A stretch of 64,000 nucleotides of DNA from contig JAFTKW010000015.1 in assembly GCA_017453065.1 (NCBI GenBank), positions 124,001 through 188,000 on the forward strand. The letters run 5' to 3'. The position numbers and the translations under genes were made by a program. Position 1 is the first letter of the stretch. Every line of letters begins with the position of its first letter. Source of the stretch: Lachnospiraceae bacterium (lineage in GTDB: Bacteria > Bacillota > Clostridia > Lachnospirales > Lachnospiraceae). The notes beneath the pieces were generated by a model that made no database searches, was not told the DNA's origin, and was given only the letters and a program-made list of their open reading frames with translations. Shown here one piece after another: positions 27,035 through 35,273 of the stretch.

Positions 27035-27598
27035 ATGGGAAAGATAAAGGTTGAAACTTGTGAAATTGAAGGATTGAAGATTATTACTCCTACCGTTTTT
27101 GGAGATGAGAGAGGATACTTCGTGGAGACCTACAACTACAATGACTTCAAAGAAGCCGGTATTGACCAGGTTTTTGTGCAGGACAATCAGTCTGCTTCTA
27201 AAAAGGGCGTGCTGCGCGGACTTCATTTCCAGATTAATTATCCTCAGGACAAGCTTGTTCGTGTGATCAAGGGTGCTGTTTATGATGTGGCTGTTGATTT
27301 GAGAGAGGGGTCTCCTACTTTTGGACAGTGGCATGGTGAACTTTTGACAGAGGAAAACAAAAAGCAGTTCTTTGTACCAAAGAATTTTGCGCATGGATTC
27401 CTGGTGCTCTCTGATTATGCGGAATTCTGCTATAAATGTACCGATTTCTATCATCCAAACGACGAAGGCGGACTTCTTTGGTGCGATGATGCAATCGGCG
27501 TTCAGTGGCCTATTCCAGAAGGCATGGAATTGACTCTTTCCGACAAGGACACCAAGTGGGGCGGCCTGAAGGAATATATGGAGCAGATGAAGAAATAA
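27035..27598 (+). CDS. rmlC: dTDP-4-dehydrorhamnose 3,5-epimerase
   Basis: The 187-residue cupin enzyme has the signature DERGYFVETYN, then GVLRGLHFQ and a conserved FVPKNFAHGFLVLS. It epimerises dTDP-4-keto-6-deoxyglucose at C3 and C5. The final reductase, RmlD, was not found in the window. GAAAGAGG precedes the ATG, 14 bases after the GH25 gene. Length is typical. Confidence 0.95.
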   Translation: MGKIKVETCEIEGLKIITPTVFGDERGYFVETYNYNDFKEAGIDQVFVQDNQSASKKGVLRGLHFQINYPQDKLVRVIKGAVYDVAVDLREGSPTFGQWHGELLTEENKKQFFVPKNFAHGFLVLSDYAEFCYKCTDFYHPNDEGGLLWCDDAIGVQWPIPEGMELTLSDKDTKWGGLKEYMEQMKK

Positions 27599-27613
27599 GA
27601 AAAGGGATTTACG

Positions 27614-28405
27614 ATGGAATTATTTCAAAGTAGACGATTGATTTGGAAATTGGCAAAGAATGATTTCAAACGAAGATATGCAGGATCCTATTTGGGTGCT
27701 GCATGGGCCATGGTGCAACCTGTTGTGACGGTGGTAATGTATTGGATCATCTTTGAAAAGATATTTGGGGGCGTTGGACCTAGAGGTGAAAATGGTGTAA
27801 ATGTGCCATTTGTCCTTTTCTTGACAGCAGGTCTTGTGCCTTGGTTTTTCTTTAGTGAAGCATGGAACCAGGGGACCAATGCTCTTTTGGATTACAACTA
27901 TTTGGTAAAGAAGGTTGTATTTAACATCAATATTTTGCCCATTATCAAGGTGGTTGCTGCTACCTTTATTCATGTGTTCTTTATCGGCATTTTGCTGGTG
28001 GTGGCTATTCTGTATGGATACTATCCAAGCATTTATACTTTGCAGATAGTGTATTATAGTTTTGGGCTGTTTGTACTGGTGCTGGCACTTTGCTATACTA
28101 CCTGCGCACTGGTGGTATTCTTTAAGGATTTAACCCAGATTATCAGTATTGTGCTTCAGCTTGGTATGTGGGCGACTCCAATTATGTGGAATATAGATCA
28201 GTTTGACAATGGCTGGATTAAACTTCTTAAGTTAAATCCTCTGGTATACATTGTAAATGGCTATAGAAGTGCTATTTATGAGCATCAGTGGTTCTGGGAG
28301 GATTTGTTTGGCACCCTGTATTTCTGGGGTATCACGATTGCTCTTTTTGCGTTTGGAGCATTTGTGTTCAAAAGATTAAAGGTACATTTTGCTGACGTGA
28401 TGTAG
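27614..28405 (+). CDS. ABC-2 polysaccharide export permease (Wzm/RgpC type)
   Basis: The 263-residue protein has six membrane helices and opens with a cytoplasmic LAKNDFKRRYAGSYLGAAWAMVQP motif, the hallmark of Wzm/TagG/RgpC permeases. It would pair with the Wzt-like ATPase at 29915-31189 to move a polyprenyl-linked polysaccharide across the membrane. The two are separated by one membrane-protein gene. AAAGGGA precedes the ATG. Rhamnose-pathway genes upstream suggest a rhamnose-containing chain. Confidence 0.92.
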   Translation: MELFQSRRLIWKLAKNDFKRRYAGSYLGAAWAMVQPVVTVVMYWIIFEKIFGGVGPRGENGVNVPFVLFLTAGLVPWFFFSEAWNQGTNALLDYNYLVKKVVFNINILPIIKVVAATFIHVFFIGILLVVAILYGYYPSIYTLQIVYYSFGLFVLVLALCYTTCALVVFFKDLTQIISIVLQLGMWATPIMWNIDQFDNGWIKLLKLNPLVYIVNGYRSAIYEHQWFWEDLFGTLYFWGITIALFAFGAFVFKRLKVHFADVM

Positions 28406-28415
28406 GGAGATAAAA

Positions 28416-29915
28416 GTGATTAAAAAAATCATTCAGAAAATTAGAGAAATAAGTATACCAGATCCTGTGGTTGCGATTTTGTCTGTGTTGGCACTTGTGG
28501 CTATTTTGCTTCCGATTTTGCGATTGGCGATGTTTGCTACACCGTGGTATGACGACTATTCCTATACTTATCTTACAAAGGGATGGATGATTCAGGATGG
28601 CACGTGGACGAGTTGCTTTAAGGGGGCGTTCTACACGGTTCGCACATGGTGGTACTGCTGGCAGGGAACCTATTCCTCTATCTTGCTAATGGCTTTTTCG
28701 CCTCTTGCATTTGGAGAAAAGTATTATTGGATAGGCGTAATGGCGGTTATTCTTTTCTTTGTATTTGCGTCCATGCTTCTAGTAAAAGTGGTGTGTAAGA
28801 ACGTGCTAAAGGCAAAGACGAGTACCCAGGTGATGGCGGCATCTGTAGTGACGGCGGCGTTGGTGGAATTTATATATAGTTCTCAGCAAGGCTTGTTTTG
28901 GTACAATTCAGCGGTGCACTATACATTTATGCATGGCGTATTGTTTGTCCTGATTGCTGTAACAGTGAAAATGTTTTATGTGGACAGTATGGGGAAGCTT
29001 TGCGGCTGGACTCTTTTGGCGATGCTATTAGCGGCTGTATGCGCGGGCAGCAACTTTGTGACAGCACTTCAAGGTATACTATGTCTTGGACTTGCCTTTG
29101 TGATAATGCTACTTTACAAGAGAAAAACAGGACTCTTTTGCATTCTGCCATTGACTGTCTATGGTGTTGGATTGTACATATCCATTACCGCACCAGGGAA
29201 TGAAATCAGGGGTGCACATTTTCAAGGCTATGGAGCAGTAGAATCGGTTCTTTATTCTTTTGTATCAGCATTTAAGAATTTCTGGGAGCTGACGGGATTT
29301 CGCTTCTTTGTAATTTTGGCATTATTTTTACTGGTGATATGGAATACTGTGAAAGAGATGAAGTTCTCTTTTCGGTTTCCTGGTTTGGTTAGTATCTTTT
29401 CTTTTTGCTTTTATGCCACCGGCTATACTTCCAGCTATTATGGCATGGGCGGGGAAGGATTGCCAAGAACTTTTGTGGTAGTGAAATTCACGCTGTTTAT
29501 GTTACTGTTTCTCAATGCAACCTACTGGCTTGGCTGGGGGATGAAGCAGCATGAAAAGAAAGAAAAAGAAGTAAAGACTGCTAAACATTATGTATGGTTT
29601 TATGCAGTCATAGCAGTGGGTGTATTGCTGTGTTTCCTTCTGACAGAGGGACAGGCGAGAGACTTTTCGACCTTTGGCGCGTACTACTATGTGCATACTG
29701 GGGAGGCTGCAAACCATCATTTGGAATATGAAAGGCGCATAGAGACCATCAAAAATGGTGGAGCCAACGTGGAAGTGGAACCGATGTTTTGGAAACCTTG
29801 GTTTTTGTTCAAGGGAGAATTGAGTACCAGCCCTGACGCAGAGGCCAATGTGGAAATGGCAAAGTGGTATGGAAAAGAAACGATAACGTTAAAGATTGAG
29901 GATGAAACAAACTAA
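28416..29915 (+). CDS. Multi-pass membrane protein (DUF6056-like) between wzm and wzt
   Basis: The start is GTG at 28416 after AGGGAGA. The 499-residue product has about eleven helices. An early outside loop holds PWYDDYSYTYLTKGWMIQDG, followed by WWYCWQGTYSSILLMAFSPLAFG, which fits the DUF6056 membrane family and general GT-C design with an acidic first loop. A short soluble tail follows the last helix. Placement inside the export gene pair suggests it modifies the exported chain outside the membrane. Family name is from memory of the motif. Confidence 0.68.
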   Translation: MIKKIIQKIREISIPDPVVAILSVLALVAILLPILRLAMFATPWYDDYSYTYLTKGWMIQDGTWTSCFKGAFYTVRTWWYCWQGTYSSILLMAFSPLAFGEKYYWIGVMAVILFFVFASMLLVKVVCKNVLKAKTSTQVMAASVVTAALVEFIYSSQQGLFWYNSAVHYTFMHGVLFVLIAVTVKMFYVDSMGKLCGWTLLAMLLAAVCAGSNFVTALQGILCLGLAFVIMLLYKRKTGLFCILPLTVYGVGLYISITAPGNEIRGAHFQGYGAVESVLYSFVSAFKNFWELTGFRFFVILALFLLVIWNTVKEMKFSFRFPGLVSIFSFCFYATGYTSSYYGMGGEGLPRTFVVVKFTLFMLLFLNATYWLGWGMKQHEKKEKEVKTAKHYVWFYAVIAVGVLLCFLLTEGQARDFSTFGAYYYVHTGEAANHHLEYERRIETIKNGGANVEVEPMFWKPWFLFKGELSTSPDAEANVEMAKWYGKETITLKIEDETN

Positions 29916-31189
29916 TGCAAAACGAGCAAACAGTTGCAATCAAAGTTGAAAATCTGAAAAAAGTTTATAAATTGTATGACAGACGATCTGACAGACTGAA
30001 GGAGACCTTTGGACTTGCAAAGAACAAGCACAAGGACCATTATGCTTTGAATGGCATCAACATGGAAATCCGTCAGGGAGAAACGGTGGGTATTATTGGA
30101 ACCAATGGTTCAGGTAAATCCACAATTCTCAAAATAATAACAGGCGTTCTTAATCCTACAGAAGGAAAAGTTACTACAAATGGACGTATTTCCGCGCTGC
30201 TTGAGTTAGGAGCTGGCTTTAACATGGAGTACAATGGCATTGAAAATGTCTATTTGAACGGAACCATGATGGGATTTACGGACAAGGAGATTGAGGAGAG
30301 ACTTCCAAAGATTTTGGAGTTTGCGGATATCGGAGACTATGTTTATCAGCCAGTAAAGACCTACTCCAGCGGTATGTTTGTGCGACTGGCCTTTGCGGTT
30401 GCAATCAACATTGATCCGGAAATTTTGATTGTGGATGAGGCACTGTCCGTAGGAGATGTATTCTTCCAGGCCAAGTGTTATCGCAAGTTCGAAGAGTTTA
30501 AGGAAATGGGCAAAACCATTATCTTTGTAAGCCACGATCTTAGTAGTATCAGTAAATACTGTGATAGGGTGTATTTGCTTAACAAAGGAGATTTGTTGGG
30601 ACAGGGTAGTCCTAGAGATATGATAGATGCTTACAAGCGTGTGTTGGTAGGTCAGTATTCTGTGGAGGAGGATTCGGAGAACAATCTTCTTGCAGATGAA
30701 GGTATCAACGCAGCGGCAGCAAAGAGTATGGGTGTGAACCCTAAGAAACTGGAGTATGGAACAAAACAGGCTTATATTGAAAAGTTCTATATCACAGACG
30801 ACAGAGGAGTACAGACTACAGCGGTAGTGAAGGGTAGCAAGTTTACCATTCATGTACAGGTGAAGTTTGAAGAAGATTTACCAGCCCCTATCTTTGCATA
30901 TTCCTTTAAGGACATTAAAGGAACAGAAATTACAGGAACCAACACTATGTTTGAAAAAGCATTTTTAGAGCCTGTAAAAGCTGGTACAGTGAAATATGTA
31001 ACCTTTACGCAGGAAATGAATATGCAGGGAAGCGACTATCTGTTGTCTCTGGGCGTGACAGGTTATGAAGGCGATGATTTTAAGGTGTATCACAGACTGT
31101 ATGATGTGCTAAATATTACGGTGGTATCAGACAAGAACACAGTGGGCTTCTATGATATGAATTCAGAGATCGAAGTGAAAGATCTGTAA
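29915..31189 (+). CDS. ABC polysaccharide export ATPase with C-terminal sugar-binding domain (Wzt type)
   Basis: The 424-residue protein has an ATPase domain (1-245) with Walker A GTNGSGKST, signature YSSGMFVRLAFAVAI and Walker B ILIVDEALSVGD. A C-terminal domain of about 160 residues (from 260) matches the Wzt_C layout, a beta-sandwich that in O9a-type systems binds the capped chain end. Such extended forms are found where the chain receives a terminating modification. The next gene encodes a possible capping enzyme. It overlaps the preceding stop by one base. Confidence 0.92.
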   Translation: MQNEQTVAIKVENLKKVYKLYDRRSDRLKETFGLAKNKHKDHYALNGINMEIRQGETVGIIGTNGSGKSTILKIITGVLNPTEGKVTTNGRISALLELGAGFNMEYNGIENVYLNGTMMGFTDKEIEERLPKILEFADIGDYVYQPVKTYSSGMFVRLAFAVAINIDPEILIVDEALSVGDVFFQAKCYRKFEEFKEMGKTIIFVSHDLSSISKYCDRVYLLNKGDLLGQGSPRDMIDAYKRVLVGQYSVEEDSENNLLADEGINAAAAKSMGVNPKKLEYGTKQAYIEKFYITDDRGVQTTAVVKGSKFTIHVQVKFEEDLPAPIFAYSFKDIKGTEITGTNTMFEKAFLEPVKAGTVKYVTFTQEMNMQGSDYLLSLGVTGYEGDDFKVYHRLYDVLNITVVSDKNTVGFYDMNSEIEVKDL

Positions 31190-31204
31190 GCGTGGTGGAG
31201 AAGA

Positions 31205-33283
31205 ATGCCAAAAGGTAAGTTGATTGAACAAATAGGAAAAGTAAATCTTGATTTAACATATTACGATGAGGCTATGGCACCAAAGGCTGATCCTATAGAG
31301 GATGAGCTTTTGAGCATTGTGCAAACTTTTTCAAATGACCAGATTCCTGCGGTTGTGGAAGACAGGAAGAGTTGGCCTATCTTTTATCATTTATCTCCTT
31401 TGCGTCAAAATATTGTCGAATGGCTTCCTATGGAAAAGGGCAAACAGGATGGAGTGAGAGTTCTAGAGATTGGATCTTCCTGTGGTGCCATTACAGCTGC
31501 TCTTTCCCGCAAGGCGGATGAGGTCATCTGTATCGAGCCTTCAAAGAAGAGAAGCTTGATAAACGCACATCGTAATGCAGATTGCGACAACGTGACCATC
31601 TATGTAGGAGAACTTGCAGATGTGCTTCCGAAAATAACTGGGCAATTCGACTATATTGTTTTGGTTGGCGTTCTGGAACATAGCACCTGTTATTTAAAGG
31701 ACGAAAAGCCTTACGAGGCTATGATTAAGCTGTTGATGGGTCGTCTGGCCGTGGATGGCCATATGATTTTAGCAATGGCAAACAAATATGGCATGAAGTA
31801 TTTCGCCGGCTGTAAGGAAGATTCTGTGGGCGAATATTTTGGTGGAATTGAAAACTACAAAGATAATAATCAGGTAAAGACATTTAGTAAAAGTGGATTG
31901 GAAAAACTCTTTGCTGCATGCAAGGTGACCAAATATTCTTTCTACTATCCTTATCCTGATTATAGATTTATGAGTACTCTTTACTCGGATGCTTACCTTC
32001 CGGGAAAAGGAGAACTGACACAGAACATTGTAAACTTTGATCAGGATCGCATGGTGCTTTTTGATGAGAGAGCTGCTTTTGAAGGCGCTGCAGAAGAAGG
32101 CTTGTTCTCCATGTTTGCAAATTCCTTTGTGGTGGTAATTGGAGATAGATTCGATGCAAAGTATGTAAAATTTTCTAATGACAGAGCCTTAGAGTATCAG
32201 GTACGTACAGAGATTTGTAGAGATGTAAATGGGCTGATTGATGTAAGGAAGTACCCAATTACTGCACAAGCGGTGGAACACGTGAAAAGTATGGAAGTTG
32301 CCTACGAGAACCTGAGGGAGCGTTATGAGGGCAGCGGATTGTTTGTCAACCAGTGTAGACTTTATGAACGCGGTGACCAGGTGTGGGCATCCTTTGAATA
32401 TGTGGCAGGAATTACCCTGGCGGAAATGATGGATAGATGTCTTGAAAAAGACGACATTGAAGGATTTCATTCATTGTTCAGACAATATTTGGATAAGATT
32501 GGGTATAATCAGAACTATCCTGTCTCCGATTATGATTTGATATTTGCCAATATCCTTGTAAAAGGGGATAAATGGACCATTATTGACTATGAGTGGACCT
32601 TTGGCAAACCACAGGATGTGAAAGAGACGGCCTTTAGAGCGATATATTGTTACATTCTGGAGGATGAAAAACGCAAGAAATTAAATATGGACTTAATACT
32701 TGAAGAGTTAGGGATTACGCAGAAAGATGCGGAATATTACAAAAAACAGGAATTAGAGTTTCAGAAGTTTGTAACTGGTCAGCGTAAATCAATGTCTGAG
32801 ATGAGAGATTTGATTGGACATAGAGTGATTCGCCCGATGGATTGGGTAGAGAAGATAGAGCAAGCGGAGGATGTGCTACGTTTTCAGGTATATGAAGATC
32901 GTGGACAAGGATATAACGAGCAGGATTCCTATTTTGTGACAGAGGCCTTTGTGACAGATGGCTTTGTAGAGGTTGAACTTGTTGTTACGGAGCAGGTAAT
33001 GACCCTTCGTTTGGATCCGGTTATGAGTAGCTGTGTGGTTAAAATAAAAGAACTGACTTGGAATGGGCAACCAATCAATTATCACAGCAAGAAATATGTA
33101 ATTACTAATGGAAAACTTGCAACAGACAGTTTTGTCTTCGGAACAGAGGATCCGAATATCAATATCAAAGTATCTGAGCTGGTAAGAAAACCAGACAATT
33201 TGTTGAAGGCTAAATTGGAAGTGAAACTTTTGCCAATGGAGATAGCCCAGGATTTGATATCAGCTGTAAAGAAAATTCTTTAG
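31205..33283 (+). CDS. Methyltransferase-kinase-like fusion, candidate chain terminator (WbdD-like layout)
   Basis: The 692-residue product has three parts. Residues about 60-320 form a SAM methyltransferase with VLEIGSSCG (Glu88, Gly90, Gly94) and CIEPSKKR. Residues about 320-550 look like a kinase fold: a VKFSNDR lysine (Lys322), a hinge-like EYVAGITLAEMMD, and a catalytic loop YDLIFANILV whose Asp444 and Asn449 match the D-x4-N spacing of HRD-x4-N, then IIDYEW with Asp461 in the DFG position. Residues about 555-692 are beta-rich (LRLDPVMSSCVVKI). In E. coli O8/O9a, WbdD joins methyltransferase and kinase to cap chains before Wzm/Wzt export. No long coiled coil is seen here. Kinase activity is inferred only. 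Confidence 0.7.
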   Translation: MPKGKLIEQIGKVNLDLTYYDEAMAPKADPIEDELLSIVQTFSNDQIPAVVEDRKSWPIFYHLSPLRQNIVEWLPMEKGKQDGVRVLEIGSSCGAITAALSRKADEVICIEPSKKRSLINAHRNADCDNVTIYVGELADVLPKITGQFDYIVLVGVLEHSTCYLKDEKPYEAMIKLLMGRLAVDGHMILAMANKYGMKYFAGCKEDSVGEYFGGIENYKDNNQVKTFSKSGLEKLFAACKVTKYSFYYPYPDYRFMSTLYSDAYLPGKGELTQNIVNFDQDRMVLFDERAAFEGAAEEGLFSMFANSFVVVIGDRFDAKYVKFSNDRALEYQVRTEICRDVNGLIDVRKYPITAQAVEHVKSMEVAYENLRERYEGSGLFVNQCRLYERGDQVWASFEYVAGITLAEMMDRCLEKDDIEGFHSLFRQYLDKIGYNQNYPVSDYDLIFANILVKGDKWTIIDYEWTFGKPQDVKETAFRAIYCYILEDEKRKKLNMDLILEELGITQKDAEYYKKQELEFQKFVTGQRKSMSEMRDLIGHRVIRPMDWVEKIEQAEDVLRFQVYEDRGQGYNEQDSYFVTEAFVTDGFVEVELVVTEQVMTLRLDPVMSSCVVKIKELTWNGQPINYHSKKYVITNGKLATDSFVFGTEDPNINIKVSELVRKPDNLLKAKLEVKLLPMEIAQDLISAVKKIL

Positions 33284-33322
33284 TGGGACAGGCCCTTATA
33301 GATTTGGCGCCAAGGAGCAGAC

Positions 33323-35272
33323 ATGAGTTTGAAGGCAAATGTAAAACAGAAATTGATGCAATGCTTCATCCATAAGTGCGACCGTGAATACGATCGCACT
33401 TATCAGTATGCCCAAAAACAGATGTCTTATGGAAATTTGATTGGTAAGTGGGAAAAAGCGAACCTTTCAAAGCAAGTGGAATTTGATTTGAAATATACCT
33501 CTTATGTGTATGATTGGCAGCAGGGAGTGGATTTGCGTGAACTGTCAGCTTTGGCAAAGCAGGCAGATGTGGTGCTGTTATGTGAGCAGAATGTATATTT
33601 GCATAAAGAGGCTATCAGCCAAATTTTGAGTGTAGTAAAAGAAAGCCCAGACACGAATATTTGGTATGGCGATGAAGATGTGATTGATGACCTCGGCAAC
33701 AGAAGTCATCCTTGGTTTAAACCAAACTGGTCTCCGATTTTGTTTTTGACCGTACATTACCTAGGGGGACTGGTAGCTGTCAGAGGGACTTTTTTGCGAA
33801 AGGTATTGGAAACAATGCTTGCAGACGGAGAAGGTAAAGAGGTAAAACCTCGTTTGTTTTTCTATCACCTATGCAAGGCTGCAGGTGGATTTAATCTGAG
33901 AACGGAGGGTATCTGTCATATAGATGCGCTACTCTGCCATCAGCCAAAGGAAACTTCTTACGAAAAATTCTTTGCCTGTGAATCTTTGATGGAAACAGAA
34001 TGCCACCATGGTGCTTCAAAGGAGCGACCATTGGTTTCTGTCATTATCCCAAGTAAGGATCAGGAACAGATACTGATGCAGAATCTGAAATCCTTGGAGC
34101 GAACCACAAAGGCAGGGGACGTGGAAGTTGTGATTGTGGACAACGGAAGCGATGTAGAAACAAAAGAGAATATAGAGAAATTAATTTGTGATTTAACAAT
34201 TACTGTCAAATACCTATATCAACCTATGGAATTCAATTTCTCTGCCATGTGTAATATAGGTGCAAAAAATGCGAAAGGAAGCTTCCTTTTGTTTTTAAAT
34301 GACGATATAGAAGCCATAGAGGAAGGCTGGATTGACAAGCTTACTGAAGTGGCACGTAAGGAGTATGTGGGTTGTGTTGGAACCAAACTTTTGTATCCTA
34401 ATTCCACTCAAATCCAGCACATCGGAGTTATGAATCTGCCAGAGGGGCCAATTCATAAACTGCAGTTTTTGAAAGATGAAGAAAGTCACTATTTTGGAAA
34501 GAACCTTCAGGATGGGGAAGTGCTTGCTGTGACAGGTGCCTGCCTGATGGTGCGCGCAGAGTTGTTTTTTGCGGTGGGTGGATTTGACGAAGAATTAACC
34601 GTAACCTTCAATGATATAGATTTATGCTACAAAATGTATGCAAATGGTTATTACAATGTGTGTTTGAATAGCGTGCGTCTTTATCATCACGAATCCCTGA
34701 GCAGAGGAATGGATATTTCGGATGAAAAGAAACAGCGTCTCTACAAGGAGAGGGAAAAACTTTGGCAGAGACATAGTGGCCTGAAAGGACGGGATCCTTT
34801 CTATCATGCGCTGCTTCATCGTGAAGGTTCAGACACTCATATTCGTCCAGCCTTAGAAGAGCATCTTTCGGAGCTGAAGCAGGATTGCACGGTGGCGGTT
34901 TGGAGAGAAGGTATATGGAAAGACTTTCGCAGACACGAGGGCGTGCTGTGTGGAATAGACCAGAGAAAAGAGCCTTTCTTAAAGGGATATATAGTGATGC
35001 TTGGAGACGATAACGCCTGTTACGAAAACAGACTAGTCTTTAAACATAAAGAATCAGAAGCCATGTATTGGTGCAAATTGGATAGGGTGCTGAGGGAAGA
35101 TTTGGAGAGGAATCTGGCAGATCAAAAAAATGTGGCGCTCTGCGGATTTGATATAAGGCTCACTGGGTTACAACCGGGTGAGTATGAACTTATAGCGGTG
35201 GCTCACAATAAAATATCACGTGTTTCCTATTGGAAAGAAACGGGGACAACGGTGAGTCTTACGGAGGAATGA
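33323..35272 (+). CDS. Large GT2 protein with a truncated first GT-A domain
   Basis: The 649-residue product has an N-terminal region (1-225) that keeps only the second half of a GT-A fold: WYGDEDVIDD and HPWFKPNWSP align with the same segment of the GT2 proteins at 35274 and 39065. A complete GT2 domain follows (about 233-470: VSVIIPSKDQE, IVDNGSDVET, LFLNDDIEA, VTGACLMVR, FNDIDLCYK). The last 130 residues are beta-rich (KGYIVMLGDDNACYENRL). It is probably a rhamnosyltransferase-type chain-extension enzyme. AAGGAG precedes the ATG. Confidence 0.8.
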   Translation: MSLKANVKQKLMQCFIHKCDREYDRTYQYAQKQMSYGNLIGKWEKANLSKQVEFDLKYTSYVYDWQQGVDLRELSALAKQADVVLLCEQNVYLHKEAISQILSVVKESPDTNIWYGDEDVIDDLGNRSHPWFKPNWSPILFLTVHYLGGLVAVRGTFLRKVLETMLADGEGKEVKPRLFFYHLCKAAGGFNLRTEGICHIDALLCHQPKETSYEKFFACESLMETECHHGASKERPLVSVIIPSKDQEQILMQNLKSLERTTKAGDVEVVIVDNGSDVETKENIEKLICDLTITVKYLYQPMEFNFSAMCNIGAKNAKGSFLLFLNDDIEAIEEGWIDKLTEVARKEYVGCVGTKLLYPNSTQIQHIGVMNLPEGPIHKLQFLKDEESHYFGKNLQDGEVLAVTGACLMVRAELFFAVGGFDEELTVTFNDIDLCYKMYANGYYNVCLNSVRLYHHESLSRGMDISDEKKQRLYKEREKLWQRHSGLKGRDPFYHALLHREGSDTHIRPALEEHLSELKQDCTVAVWREGIWKDFRRHEGVLCGIDQRKEPFLKGYIVMLGDDNACYENRLVFKHKESEAMYWCKLDRVLREDLERNLADQKNVALCGFDIRLTGLQPGEYELIAVAHNKISRVSYWKETGTTVSLTEE

Positions 35273-35273
35273 G

